A DNA stretch of 16,500 nucleotides, from NCBI GenBank assembly GCA_026770595.1, contig MU634068.1:1-16500 (forward strand), written 5' to 3'. Position 1 is the first letter of the stretch. Each line of letters starts with the position of its first letter. Below are positions 8,057 through 16,248 of this stretch, piece by piece. The stretch is from Ochromonadaceae sp. CCMP2298 (Eukaryota; Sar; Synurophyceae; Ochromonadales; Ochromonadaceae). A program made the translations under genes and the position numbers. Under the pieces are notes generated by a model. The model had not been told where the DNA came from, searched no databases, and saw nothing but the letters and a program-made list of their open reading frames with translations.

Positions 8057-10036
8057 ATGTTGGAGTACGACAACAGTGCGTTCTACTACTTCGCACTGAC
8101 GCTGCTGGTGATCTACATCATCCCTGGCACGTACTTCGCTCTATCTGAATTCTTCGCAGCCTTTCTGGGGTCCGGAGAAGTCGGCTCTAAGGCCAGAACC
8201 AAGCTAGAGGCAGAGAAGGCGTCGAAGCTGAAGACCGCTACAACGGGCTTCACGCGGCTGAACACCACCTCCTACGTCACCAACTTGGTGTGCGTGCTGA
8301 TCGCATGGTTCTTCTTCCTGTATCTCATGGCTCTGGTGATCAACGATGGAGAGGTGAATACGTTCGACCCCTACGTGATCCTCGGCATCGCGCAGGGCTC
8401 CGCCACTGGAGAGATCAAGAAGGCGTACCGCAGGCTGTCGCTCAAGTACCACCCCGATAAGAACATTGGGGACAAAATAGCGGAGGAGATGTTCATGCGG
8501 ATCGCCAAGGCCTACGAGGCGCTGACGGACGAGACCTCCAAGGAGAACTACGAGAAGTTTGGAAACCCGGACGGCAAGCAGGCGCTGGAGGTGTCTATCG
8601 GCCTGCCCAGCATTATCCTGGACAACCCTAAGGTCGTGCTTGTGCTCTACCTGATTAGCATGGTGGTGGTCATTCCCTCAGCGGTGGGCATCTGGTACGC
8701 GAACTCGAAGCAGTTCGGCGAGAAGAACATCATGTACGAGACCTACAACGCCTTCTACACGCTGCTGGCGGAGACGCACCGCGTGAAGAACATGCCAGAG
8801 ATCATCGCCGCCTCCGCCGAGTGCCGCGCGATCAACACGCCCAAGCCCACGGACAACGAGCCCATGGGACTGCTGTACGGCAAGATGAAGAGCGAGAAGC
8901 TCATGGTCAAGCCCAAGTTCGAGCACGCCACGGTGCTGAGGGGCAACCTGCTCATGCACGCGCACCTGATGCGTCTGACGGACTCTCTTAATCCCGTGCT
9001 CCTGAAGGACCTCAACACCATGCTAGGGCGCACGCCGGAGCTGATCGAGGGGCTGGTGGAGATTTCGCACCAGCGCAAGTGGCTGGAGGTGAGTATCGCG
9101 GCGATCAAGTTCGCGCAGTGCGTGGTGCAGGGGCTGTGGACCACCAACGACTCCCTGGAGCAGCTTCCCTACTTCGGGGAGGCGCAAGTGAAGGCCATCG
9201 CGAAGAGTGCGAAGCCGCAGGCCAAGAGCCTGGGAGAGTATCTGCTCGTTCCGGACGAGGAGAAGACGGGGTTGTCGGAGCTGACGGAGGATCAGAAGGA
9301 GGAGGTGCTGAGGGTGTGCAGCATCATGCCCAACCTCAAGGTAGAGCTGAAGCTCTTCGTGGAGGAGGAGGAGACTAACTTCATGGATGAGGAGGAGGAG
9401 GAGGAGAAGAAGGAGAAGGTGCTGAAGGAGGGCGAGGAGGAGGAGGAGAAGGAGAAGGTCGCACCCCAGCCAGAGGTAAGCGGGGACGAGGTCTACGAGC
9501 AGGACCTCGTCACGCTGCGGGTCACATTTACGCGCGAGAATGTGTCCGAGGGCAAGCGCGCGGCCCCCGTCTACGCGCCCTACTTCCCCAAGACCGTGCG
9601 CGAGAACTGGTGGGTGGTGCTGACGGACAAGGGTGCCAACGGCGAGGTGGGTATCCACGCGTTCGAGAAGGTGGGCGACCAGAGCAGGACCTTCTCACAC
9701 GAGCTGCGCTTCATGGCGCCCCAGCGCGCAGGCGACTACGAGATGACGCTGCAGCTGTTGAGCGACTGCTACCAGGGCCTGGACCAGACTATCGCTGTGC
9801 CCTTCACGGTGCGGCCCGCGTCGGAGCTGCCTGAGTTCCAGCCCCACCCGGAGGACCTGGCTCTGGACAACGAGCCCACCCTGTTCGAGCAGGTGATGGC
9901 CGCCAACGTGGACGAGGAGAGCTCCGACGAGGAGGACGATGAGGAGGAGGAGGAGATTGTCAAGGCCCCCGCCCCCGCCCCCGCGAAGGGGTCTGTTGTC
10001 GTGGAAGATGTTGACGATTCGGAGGAGGAGGACTAG
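8057..10036 (+). CDS. SEC63: SEC63, ER translocon J-domain protein
   Basis: A single exon of 659 residues from an ATG in good context (GCAGCCATG). Sec63 works with the Sec61 channel and recruits BiP/Kar2 for protein import into the ER. Membrane helices appear at about 8-33, 74-96 and 192-214. Between the second and third lies a lumenal J domain (about 104-169) with the essential HPD at 132-134 in KYHPDKN. The Sec63/Brl region follows (about 215-600), ending with a beta-rich segment (RVTFTREN, GDYEMTLQLLSDCYQG). The C-terminus is strongly acidic (SSDEEDDEEEEE and a final DDSEEED), as in family members that bind Sec62. An unusual Glu/Lys-rich insert lies at about 435-470, encoded by a purine repeat tract. 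GC at third positions is very high, fitting high expression. Confidence 0.95.
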   Translation: MLEYDNSAFYYFALTLLVIYIIPGTYFALSEFFAAFLGSGEVGSKARTKLEAEKASKLKTATTGFTRLNTTSYVTNLVCVLIAWFFFLYLMALVINDGEVNTFDPYVILGIAQGSATGEIKKAYRRLSLKYHPDKNIGDKIAEEMFMRIAKAYEALTDETSKENYEKFGNPDGKQALEVSIGLPSIILDNPKVVLVLYLISMVVVIPSAVGIWYANSKQFGEKNIMYETYNAFYTLLAETHRVKNMPEIIAASAECRAINTPKPTDNEPMGLLYGKMKSEKLMVKPKFEHATVLRGNLLMHAHLMRLTDSLNPVLLKDLNTMLGRTPELIEGLVEISHQRKWLEVSIAAIKFAQCVVQGLWTTNDSLEQLPYFGEAQVKAIAKSAKPQAKSLGEYLLVPDEEKTGLSELTEDQKEEVLRVCSIMPNLKVELKLFVEEEETNFMDEEEEEEKKEKVLKEGEEEEEKEKVAPQPEVSGDEVYEQDLVTLRVTFTRENVSEGKRAAPVYAPYFPKTVRENWWVVLTDKGANGEVGIHAFEKVGDQSRTFSHELRFMAPQRAGDYEMTLQLLSDCYQGLDQTIAVPFTVRPASELPEFQPHPEDLALDNEPTLFEQVMAANVDEESSDEEDDEEEEEIVKAPAPAPAKGSVVVEDVDDSEEED

Positions 10037-10224
10037 ACATTGCAATTTGCATATATACCAACAGGTGCTGTTTTTGTTCAGGAGTAGGCTTGTGATTTTT
10101 AGTCAGCTAGGGGTTTTAAAAAAATAGTGCTAGCCTTCAAGTGCGCTTCCCTTTTCACCATGTCTCAAGGCCACTGGGGAGAAACGTGTAATTTCAAGTA
10201 CCGCAAGAGCCTCGCTCTGCCAGT

Positions 10225-10274
10225 CCGCTTCCCTTCCCCTTCTATCCTACCGCTTCCCTTCCCCTTCTATCCTA
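10225..10274. repeat. Perfect 25-bp tandem duplication
   Basis: Two identical adjacent copies begin CCGCTTCCCTTCCCC and end TCTATCCTA. The start of the unit also appears, diverged, at 10390-10400, so the duplication probably arose in a family of local repeats downstream of SEC63. Confidence 0.85.
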
Positions 10275-10344
10275 ACGTCGGGTTGGGACAGTCGGGGTTG
10301 TTGGGACATGTGAGAGAAGCGTTATTTAGAGATAATAAAGAAGC

Positions 10345-10446
10345 ATAGAAGCATAATTTAGAGCGCCACAGGAATCTCGCCCTGCCAGTCCGCTTCGCTC
10401 GCCCTTGTCTCATAACACCAATTGGGATAGAAGCATAATTTAGAGC
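10345..10446. repeat. 20-bp direct repeat, 82-bp period
   Basis: ATAGAAGCATAATTTAGAGC occurs exactly at 10345-10364 and 10427-10446. The segment between them carries the diverged CTGCCAGTCCGCTTC repeat. It may be a degraded tandem unit of about 82 bp; only two copies of the marker are visible. Confidence 0.75.
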
Positions 10447-10542
10447 AGTGCATTCCGTTTTTGTTATTTTACAAGGCTGCCCATCGAGAGTCCCCAGTAT
10501 ATGTGCCACTGCTGATCACGTAGACCGAACGGCATTGTGCAT

Positions 10543-11263
10543 TTACTGCTTCTTCTTCTTAAGCTGCTTGTTGTAAAACTCCAATTCCTTGCCCTCCAGA
10601 ATGTATCCATCGCAGCGGCCGCTCTGGCCGGGTCTGGAGGACACGCAGCAGAGCAGACGGCCGCTGGTGAAAGCCTCCTCCAAGGCGGGGTCTAGTGTGC
10701 GGTCCTTCTGCCTCTCGGCCTGCTTCCTCTGAACGTGGTTGGAAAGCTTGGTGTCAGCGGCCTCCTCCAGGGCAGCCTTCTTCTGGGCCTTCTTCAGCCC
10801 GACCTTGATGCCGTAGTGCTGCTCGTACCAGGCCTTGAAGGGGGTGGCGTCGATAGTAACCACGGCGTTTTTGACGAGAGCCTTGGTGCGCACCAACTCG
10901 TTGTTGGAGGCGTTGTACACGACGTCGATAATGCGTGTCTTCCTGGTGCAGACTGTGATTGGGAATTAATTAGAGGCGGGAGAAGGAGTTGGTTGAGTGT
11001 CCGTCCTCGGGAAAGACACAAGTGGGCAGCGCGAACGGAAGTAATTAATTACCTTCGCTGCCCCAGCTGAAGTTGCCGGTGTCGAGTCTCATGGCGCGGA
11101 ACTTAAGGTTGCCACCGCGAGTGCGGACCTGGTGCACGCGGGTGACACCGATCTTGGTCATGGCAGGAGGCCTGCCACTCTCATAAAGTCTCTTCTTCTT
11201 GAGGTTGGCCTTCTTGCCACCAGTGCTCCTGCGCTTGTGTCTGCTATCCCTGGAGATACCCAT
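10543..11263 (-). CDS. RPS8: Small-subunit ribosomal protein eS8
   Basis: Two exons, 11053-11263 (phase 1, donor GTAATT) and 10543-10952, join to give 206 residues, the usual eS8 length. The N-terminus [20 protein letters not shown] and the block [20 protein letters not shown] are near-identical to known eS8. The junction restores [20 protein letters not shown], which shows the splice sites are right. The C-terminus keeps the [22 protein letters not shown] signature. The protein is a cytosolic 40S component. The 100-nt intron opens with the 12-bp palindrome GTAATTAATTAC and has TAATTAATT again near its 3' end. The gene is divergent from ERO1 and its ATG at 11263 is conserved. Confidence 0.98.
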
Positions 11264-11633
11264 GGTTCCAAGCAATCAAACAAAAATGAATGTACTGGAA
11301 TGCAATGGATAAACTGCTGCGGAGACTGTGGATAATCGTGCTTGGCTCGCTTCTCTCATTTGGCTGGGTTGGCCCCCACCCAAAACCTGGCAGCCACAAA
11401 ATGATGGGCAGCCAGCGCCTCCCATATTTCGGGGTCCCGGGTTCCCTCTTTTAGCCCAGGTGGGAACTTTTGCGCCTGGGAACTTTTCGCTCCCCTCTTT
11501 CGGCAAGGGTCTCTCGACACCTGGCTAAGTTATTCTGCGGGAGTCCTCCTGTCAACCTCGCTATGCACAATCTCTGTGCAGCACCCCCCTCACTTCGCTC
11601 TGTGCTCAGCCCTCTCCACGGCCCCCGTCTTCT
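11264..11633. promoter_or_regulatory. Divergent promoter region between RPS8 and ERO1
   Basis: About 370 bp separate the two start codons. It contains the direct repeat TGGGAACTTTT at 11461-11471 and 11477-11487 (16-bp period), with a related inverted GGGTTCCCTCTTTT just before it (about 11439-11452), and C-rich pyrimidine runs toward ERO1. The repeat is a candidate regulatory site; no known factor is assigned. Confidence 0.45.
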
Positions 11634-13474
11634 ATGAGGCGCTCTGTCGTCGCCTGGCTGTGCTTGTGCGCCTGGGCGGCCTATGGGGCCACGAGCAGCG
11701 ACAAGGCCTGTGGCAACCCAGCTGCGGCCGAAGAGGACAGTGCATCTGTACCTGATTGTAACTGTCGAAGGGGTAGTGTAGACTACGCGGTAGAGCAGTT
11801 CATCACCCCGATACTTGGGAACCTCACCAGCAAGTACGTGCGACGTTAGTCCATCGATCCTTGCGACCACGCTCGCGCTTCTAACCGCATATTTTGCCTC
11901 ACTACCCACGTTCCAGATCGTTCTTCCGGTACTTCAAGGTTGACCTGGAGATGCCTTGTCCTTTTTGGGAGGAGGAGGGGCAGTGTATTATGGAGGGCTG
12001 CTCCGTGTGCGCCTGCGAGGAGAACGAAATACCGCACACGTGGCTGGAGAGCGCCCTGCCCAGCAGCGCGGCTGATTTCGGATGGGTTACAGCCGGCTCC
12101 AGCTATGACGACTCGCTAGGTAAGGTGGCGCTCAGCGGTGTGGAGAAGGACGCACAGCGGGCATCACAGAGGGAGCAGCAGGCGTTGGAGCTGGAGCTGC
12201 AGCGCCTGCGAGAGGAGAGCGACGACGACTCTGACGACTGGACCGTCCTGAGCAACATGAACGCTTCCAAGAAGAAGGAGCAGGTTTCTGGGAACGGAAA
12301 CGCGTACATGTCGGACCTGATGGCCTACGGGGCGCTGCTGACATCAAACTCGGCGGAGGCGGAGGCTGTCGAAAGCAAAGCCGTGTACGTAAACCTCCTC
12401 GAGAACCCCGAGCGCTTCACTGGCTACGCCGGCCCCTCTGCGCAGCGCGTGTGGCGCTCCATCCAGGAGGAAAACTGTTTCGGAGAGCAGAGCGACGTCT
12501 GCCTGGAGAAGCGCATATTCTTCCGCCTGATGAGCGGCCTGCAGTCCTCCATCTCCACCCACATCTCCAAGGAGTACCTGCACGGAGACGGCACCTGGGG
12601 GCACAACTACCCCCTCTTCTGGAGGGCAGTGGGCGACCACCCCGACCGCCTGAACAACCTCTACTTCGGATTTTTGTTCTTGCTGCGGTCCGTGGTCAAG
12701 GCGCAAGACGCTATTCTCTCCTACCCCTACCACACTGGGAACGCGACCGACGACCAGGCCGTAAAGAAGCTCATGTCGGTATTCTTGGCAGCGAGTAACA
12801 GCACAGGCATGTCCTCGGACAGCACCTTGAGCAGCCAGAGCTCGGTGTATGGCTGGAACAGCGCAGCGATGGGGGGGACGGGGGTTGGACCAGACACAGA
12901 AACCGTGTCTGCTGTAGAGGAGTGCAGGTACGGGTTCGACGAGTCGGAGATGTTCCAGGTGTCCGACGTGCTGGGGCAGTACTGGAACACGCTGGAGGCG
13001 AAGCAGGATCTTAGGGAGGAGTTCATGTCCAAGTTCCGCAACATCTCGCGCATCATGGACTGCGTCACGTGCGAGAAGTGCCGGGTGTGGGGCAAGCTAC
13101 AGATACTGGGACTCGGTACGGCGGTCAAGATCCTGCTCACCCCCGCACAACCCGCACAAGCAGGCACCACCTGCGCGTCCACGGGCCACCTGGTGCTGAA
13201 CCGGCAGGAGATCATCGCGCTGCTGAACACGCTGCACCAGTTCTCCAAAAGCCTCAAGTTCGCTGCACTCGCGGCCAGAAAAGCCGAGCAGCAGGGCCTC
13301 AACCCAGCCACCCCAGAGGCGTCTACACCAGAGGCCTCAGAAGTGCACGACACGCCCGGCGCTGAAGTGCCCAAGTACGCTGCAATCCTGGCCCTGGCGC
13401 TGTTTGCTGCGGCCCTCGCTTGGGTGGGTGCTTTCGTGCAACGCCGCAGACACGGGGAAAAGAAGTCCTCCTGA
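11634..13474 (+). CDS. ERO1: ERO1, ER thiol oxidase, with C-terminal membrane anchor
   Basis: Two exons, 11634-11833 (phase 2, donor GTACGT) and 11917-13474, give 585 residues. ERO1 uses FAD and oxygen to oxidise PDI, driving disulfide formation in the ER. A signal peptide is visible (about 1-19). The shuttle cysteines are C90-x4-C95 in GQCIMEGCSVCAC. The FAD-domain block GYAGPSAQRVW follows (about 236-246), then CLEKRIFFRLMSGLQSSIST and WGHNYPLFWRAV. The active site C452-x2-C455 lies in CEKCRVWGKLQILGLGT. Two insertions are not typical: an acidic, charged stretch at about 131-180 and a Ser/Gly-rich stretch at about 340-400. The C-terminus has a membrane helix (about 555-574) followed by a basic tail ending KKSS, a dilysine KKXX-type ER retrieval signal. 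Yeast and animal ERO1 lack such a helix. Confidence 0.95.
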
Positions 13475-13779
13475 AATTTCAGCTCACCCGTCGCAAGATC
13501 TGTAAATCCTAAATCCTTGTACGAATTCTGTAAACAAACTACCATGTATATTTTCTCTGGCTTGGGATCTGTGAGCTATGTGACCTGCGACCCTTGACAT
13601 ATGGCCTGTGATAGCGCCTGTGGAAAGAAGGAGCCCTGGCGAGGGCGACGCGACTTCAGCAACAGCAAATTGCTTAATGAAAATTAAGTTTTAGGGTTAG
13701 GTGGCGGTGAGCCATAATGTGATATATTTGAGCGTGGTGGATATTTAGTGGGGCAGGGATTGAGACTGGGACGGCACGT
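13475..13779. other. Convergent 3' space between ERO1 and the antenna gene
   Basis: About 305 bp between two stop codons. It should hold both 3' UTRs. A short near-repeat CCTGTGATAGCGCCTGTGG occurs at about 13605-13623. I see no gene, RNA or mobile element. Confidence 0.5.
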
Positions 13780-14495
13780 TTAGAGAGTGTGGATCATGAG
13801 CTGCTCATAAGGGCCGTAGCCAGTGACGTACTCCTGGATGAGCAGGGCGGAGGTGCCGAGCATCGCCAGGCGGCCGTTCTTCAGCTCCCTCAGCTGCATC
13901 TCCTCGAACTTAGATGCGTCCTTATTTAGGCCCAGCTTCTCCTTCAGGTTCAAAGGGTCAAAGTTGAGGTCCCCAGCCTCGCCTTGGCCGTCTCTGAAGA
14001 GGCTGAAGGTCTCGATGGCAGCCAGGGCCCCCAGGATCTGCCAGATGGCCTCGGGGCGCTCAGCGTACAGCTTGGTCACCACGCCGAAGCCAAGGGTGCT
14101 GTCGAAGACCGCGTCGGGCAAGTGGAAGACGGGCTGAACGGATAGACCCAGGGAAGCGAGCATGCAGATACGGGCGTGCTTTAGCTCCGCAGCCCTGTAC
14201 CAGCTGATGGTTTCCTCGCTGGCGTCGGCGGAGAGAGAGAGGGGGTCGAACTGGGGGGCCTCCACATCGGAACCCACAAGTCCGTTCGCGAAATCCATGC
14301 GCATGCTGCTCTTGGTCATCCTGTTGACAGGAGCCATGAAGGCCGCGGCGGAAGCCTAAGTCGGGAATGAAGGTATGGTCAGATTAGGAATGCGTCGAAG
14401 GGATGGCATCCGTGCAATCTGCACGGCCCGTAGCAGCGCCACGGTCGTTGCATGCCACTTACCAGCAGACAGAGGAGGACAGCGTTCTTGAACAT
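13780..14495 (-). CDS. Fucoxanthin-chlorophyll a/c type light-harvesting protein, plastid-targeted
   Basis: Exon 1 (14463-14495) encodes 11 residues, MFKNAVLLCLL; after a 107-nt phase-0 intron (donor GTAAGT, acceptor CTTAG), exon 2 (13780-14355) begins ASAAAFMAPV. The product is 202 residues. The signal peptide ends at an ASA-type site with Phe17 at +1, the ASAFAP motif that directs import into red-lineage secondary plastids. Helix A has ELKHARICML (E68, H71, R73), helix C has ELKNGRLAML (E168, N171, R173), the paired Glu/Arg chlorophyll-binding signatures, with a middle helix near 115-130. FDPLSL and FDPLNL precede helices A and C. The protein should bind chlorophylls and carotenoid in thylakoids. 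It belongs to the FCP/LHC superfamily; the subfamily is not resolved. Confidence 0.93.
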
Positions 14496-14996
14496 GGTTC
14501 CTGTGATGAATTGGGTTGTGAATAGAGCCGAGGTCTCCTGGACAGCTCGATGCAGAATCTGCTGGATCTCTCTGTTGAAGGTCTTGGATTGGGCCTCTGC
14601 AATAAGCGTGCGTTACAGAAACGGACCCGATAATCGTGTCGAAAGGCTATTTTCGTGTCGGGTAACCGTATTTTCTTCTCCTGTTTCAAAAGTTAGTACC
14701 CGGTAAATTATTATTCTCATGACCATGACCCAGCTCACCCAGCTATCTACAAACTCCCTAAGCCAGATAACAATAATGTCATGATGAGTGGGGATCTAAA
14801 GTTTTCCTTCTTCTGGGATGATGAGTAGTGAAGCTATGTTCTGGAATGATGATAGCTGAGACGCCTTAGCGTCTGTTCTCACATATGAGATTGTGCTGCA
14901 GGTGATTGGATTACGACTGAGGTTATTTTCACTCTTAACCTGTGTCTTGACCAAGGGTCTTTAATATCGAATCAAATAAACAGTCTCAAGTGAATA
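14496..14996. promoter_or_regulatory. Upstream region of the antenna gene and 3' flank of the dioxygenase gene
   Basis: About 500 bp. The part next to 14495 must carry the antenna gene's leader and promoter; the part next to 14997 is the 3' flank of the dioxygenase. Repeated ATGATGAG/ATGATGATAG words occur at about 14778-14860. No TATA box or known light-response element is evident, and no further gene is supported. Confidence 0.4.
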
Positions 14997-15923
14997 TTAT
15001 GGATAAACAGTCACAGGTTTCTCTTTGGGGACTGCCTTGTCACCCAAGATCCACAGAGTGAGGGCCATGCGTCCCCTGTGCGAGGGCGCCACCTCGTGCA
15101 GCAGATAGCGGGAATCGAACAGTACGAGCGTGCCGCCTGCGGGGTTGACGTATCGCACATTGGTAGCAGTTGAGCCCTGTATGTCCTGCGGGTGCGCGCC
15201 CTCGTAGCAGGTGAGGCGGCCGCCGTCCTGGGAGGGCGAGGAGTCCCAGTCTGCCTCGTTGAGGTACAGGATGGCGGTGATACTGCGCTGGCGGTAGTCG
15301 GCCGCCTTCAGCCAGGCCAGCAGGCCCACCTGGAAGAAATCATCCTCATCGGCGGCGTCCCTGTGGGCTACGTACGAGGCGTGCCCGTCCCCAGCGTAGA
15401 GCGCCAGCTGGCACTGCAAGGGAACGCGGTGGTTGGTGCTGCGGGAGTAACCTAGCGCCTCCAGACGCGTGGTGGCGCCTCGCAGCAGAGCGATGCAGCG
15501 CAGCAATCCGCCGCCCAGTTCTGCGCGGCCCCGCTGCTCTGTGGTGGCTGCCGCACTGGTGCCGTCTGTCGCTCTGATGAAGCACGTGCTGTCGTGGCGG
15601 ATGGCGGCCATGTCATCGCCCGCGCCTAGCATGCGACCCTCTGCCACCAAGCGCTGCACAGAGGTGCGCGCATCATTCAGCTCAGCGGCGCTGAGTATAT
15701 TTGGGACCACAAGCATGCCCGTATCGTTGAACTGTCGCACCAGCGTCTCGCTGAGGTGCCCGTAGTCGCCGACATGAGACTGCACCGCGCTGATCAGCTG
15801 CGCATCGTCGAAGTTAGTTTCCGTGCTAGCTGCGTACAAGGTCACCGCAGCCAGACAAACAAAGCTGGCCAAAGCGGCCCCATCGGCTGACGGCGCCAGC
15901 TTCAGCAGCACTCTACCGAACAT
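14997..15923 (-). CDS. Membrane-anchored prolyl-4-hydroxylase-like 2OG-Fe(II) dioxygenase
   Basis: A single exon of 308 residues from the first in-frame ATG at 15923; 32 further open codons upstream lack an ATG. A signal anchor lies at about 15-33 (GAALASFVCLAAVTLYAAS), giving a type II lumenal enzyme. The catalytic triad is visible: H187 and D189 in YVAHRDA, and H276 in LLHEVAPS. The 2-oxoglutarate-binding basic residue is R285, or R283, in SHRGRMALTLW. ITAILYLNEADW (about 215-226), a GG turn at 234-235 and GGTLVLFDSRYLLHEV (263-278) complete the double-stranded beta-helix. The core resembles EGLN/PHD-type prolyl hydroxylases as much as collagen or plant-cell-wall P4Hs. Such enzymes hydroxylate proline using iron, O2 and 2-oxoglutarate; the lumenal anchor suggests secreted substrates. 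The substrate is not known. Confidence 0.88.
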   Translation of the reverse strand: MFGRVLLKLAPSADGAALASFVCLAAVTLYAASTETNFDDAQLISAVQSHVGDYGHLSETLVRQFNDTGMLVVPNILSAAELNDARTSVQRLVAEGRMLGAGDDMAAIRHDSTCFIRATDGTSAAATTEQRGRAELGGGLLRCIALLRGATTRLEALGYSRSTNHRVPLQCQLALYAGDGHASYVAHRDAADEDDFFQVGLLAWLKAADYRQRSITAILYLNEADWDSSPSQDGGRLTCYEGAHPQDIQGSTATNVRYVNPAGGTLVLFDSRYLLHEVAPSHRGRMALTLWILGDKAVPKEKPVTVYP

Positions 15924-16248
15924 GGAGATTGACTTTAAACTTCGTCGTAAGGGGTTTGGTCGCACACCATCACCCACCGCATGATTGCTCTGAGCCTGTG
16001 CGCCTTTGGCTCCAGCCACTCTCCCGCCGAAGACTGAACAGTGCGCTCCAAATTTCTGAGCAGGTCTTCAGCAGGTCTAGGAACCTATCCCTGGTATCAG
16101 CAGATCAGTTTATCTCACGGATGGTTTTGGAGTGAGTCCCAAGGGACTGGCTAACTCCCAATGTCAGGAAACTTTTTATTATGGACATTTCGTAACAAAG
16201 CATCCAATGCTAGCTTCTTTGTTGACGCGGAAGATACTCTATTTACAC
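15924..16248. other. Gap between the dioxygenase start and the partial gene
   Basis: About 325 bp upstream of the dioxygenase on its strand and downstream of the partial minus-strand frame. It should contain the dioxygenase promoter. It has AGTCCCAAGGGACT at 16134-16147, a near-palindrome related to the perfect palindrome at 16376-16389. Nothing else is recognised. Confidence 0.4.

Larger units (their letters stand above)
10037..10542. other. Convergent 3' space between SEC63 and RPS8, with local repeats
   Basis: About 500 bp lie between the two stop codons. The space holds a perfect 25-bp tandem duplication (10225-10249 and 10250-10274), a 20-bp direct repeat (10345-10364 and 10427-10446) and a 15-bp repeat CTGCCAGTCCGCTTC (10217-10231 and 10382-10396). 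Short open frames here are low-complexity and show no family features. No RNA gene is recognised. Confidence 0.6.

Noticed and set aside
7690-8073. 127-codon minus-strand open frame between the foldback element and SEC63
   Set aside because: It starts inside the SEC63 coding start and ends in the palindrome arm; no protein-family features.
9023-9658. 211-codon minus-strand open frame
   Set aside because: It is antisense to SEC63 and consists mostly of Leu runs made by the complement of the GAG repeat. The plus-strand protein is firmly identified.
12727-13545. 272-codon minus-strand open frame
   Set aside because: It is antisense to the ERO1 active-site region, including the CEKC motif, so it is a by-product of GC-rich coding sequence.
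13690-13702. Telomere-like TTTAGGGTTAGG
   Set aside because: Less than two repeat units in an internal 3' space; chance or trivial.
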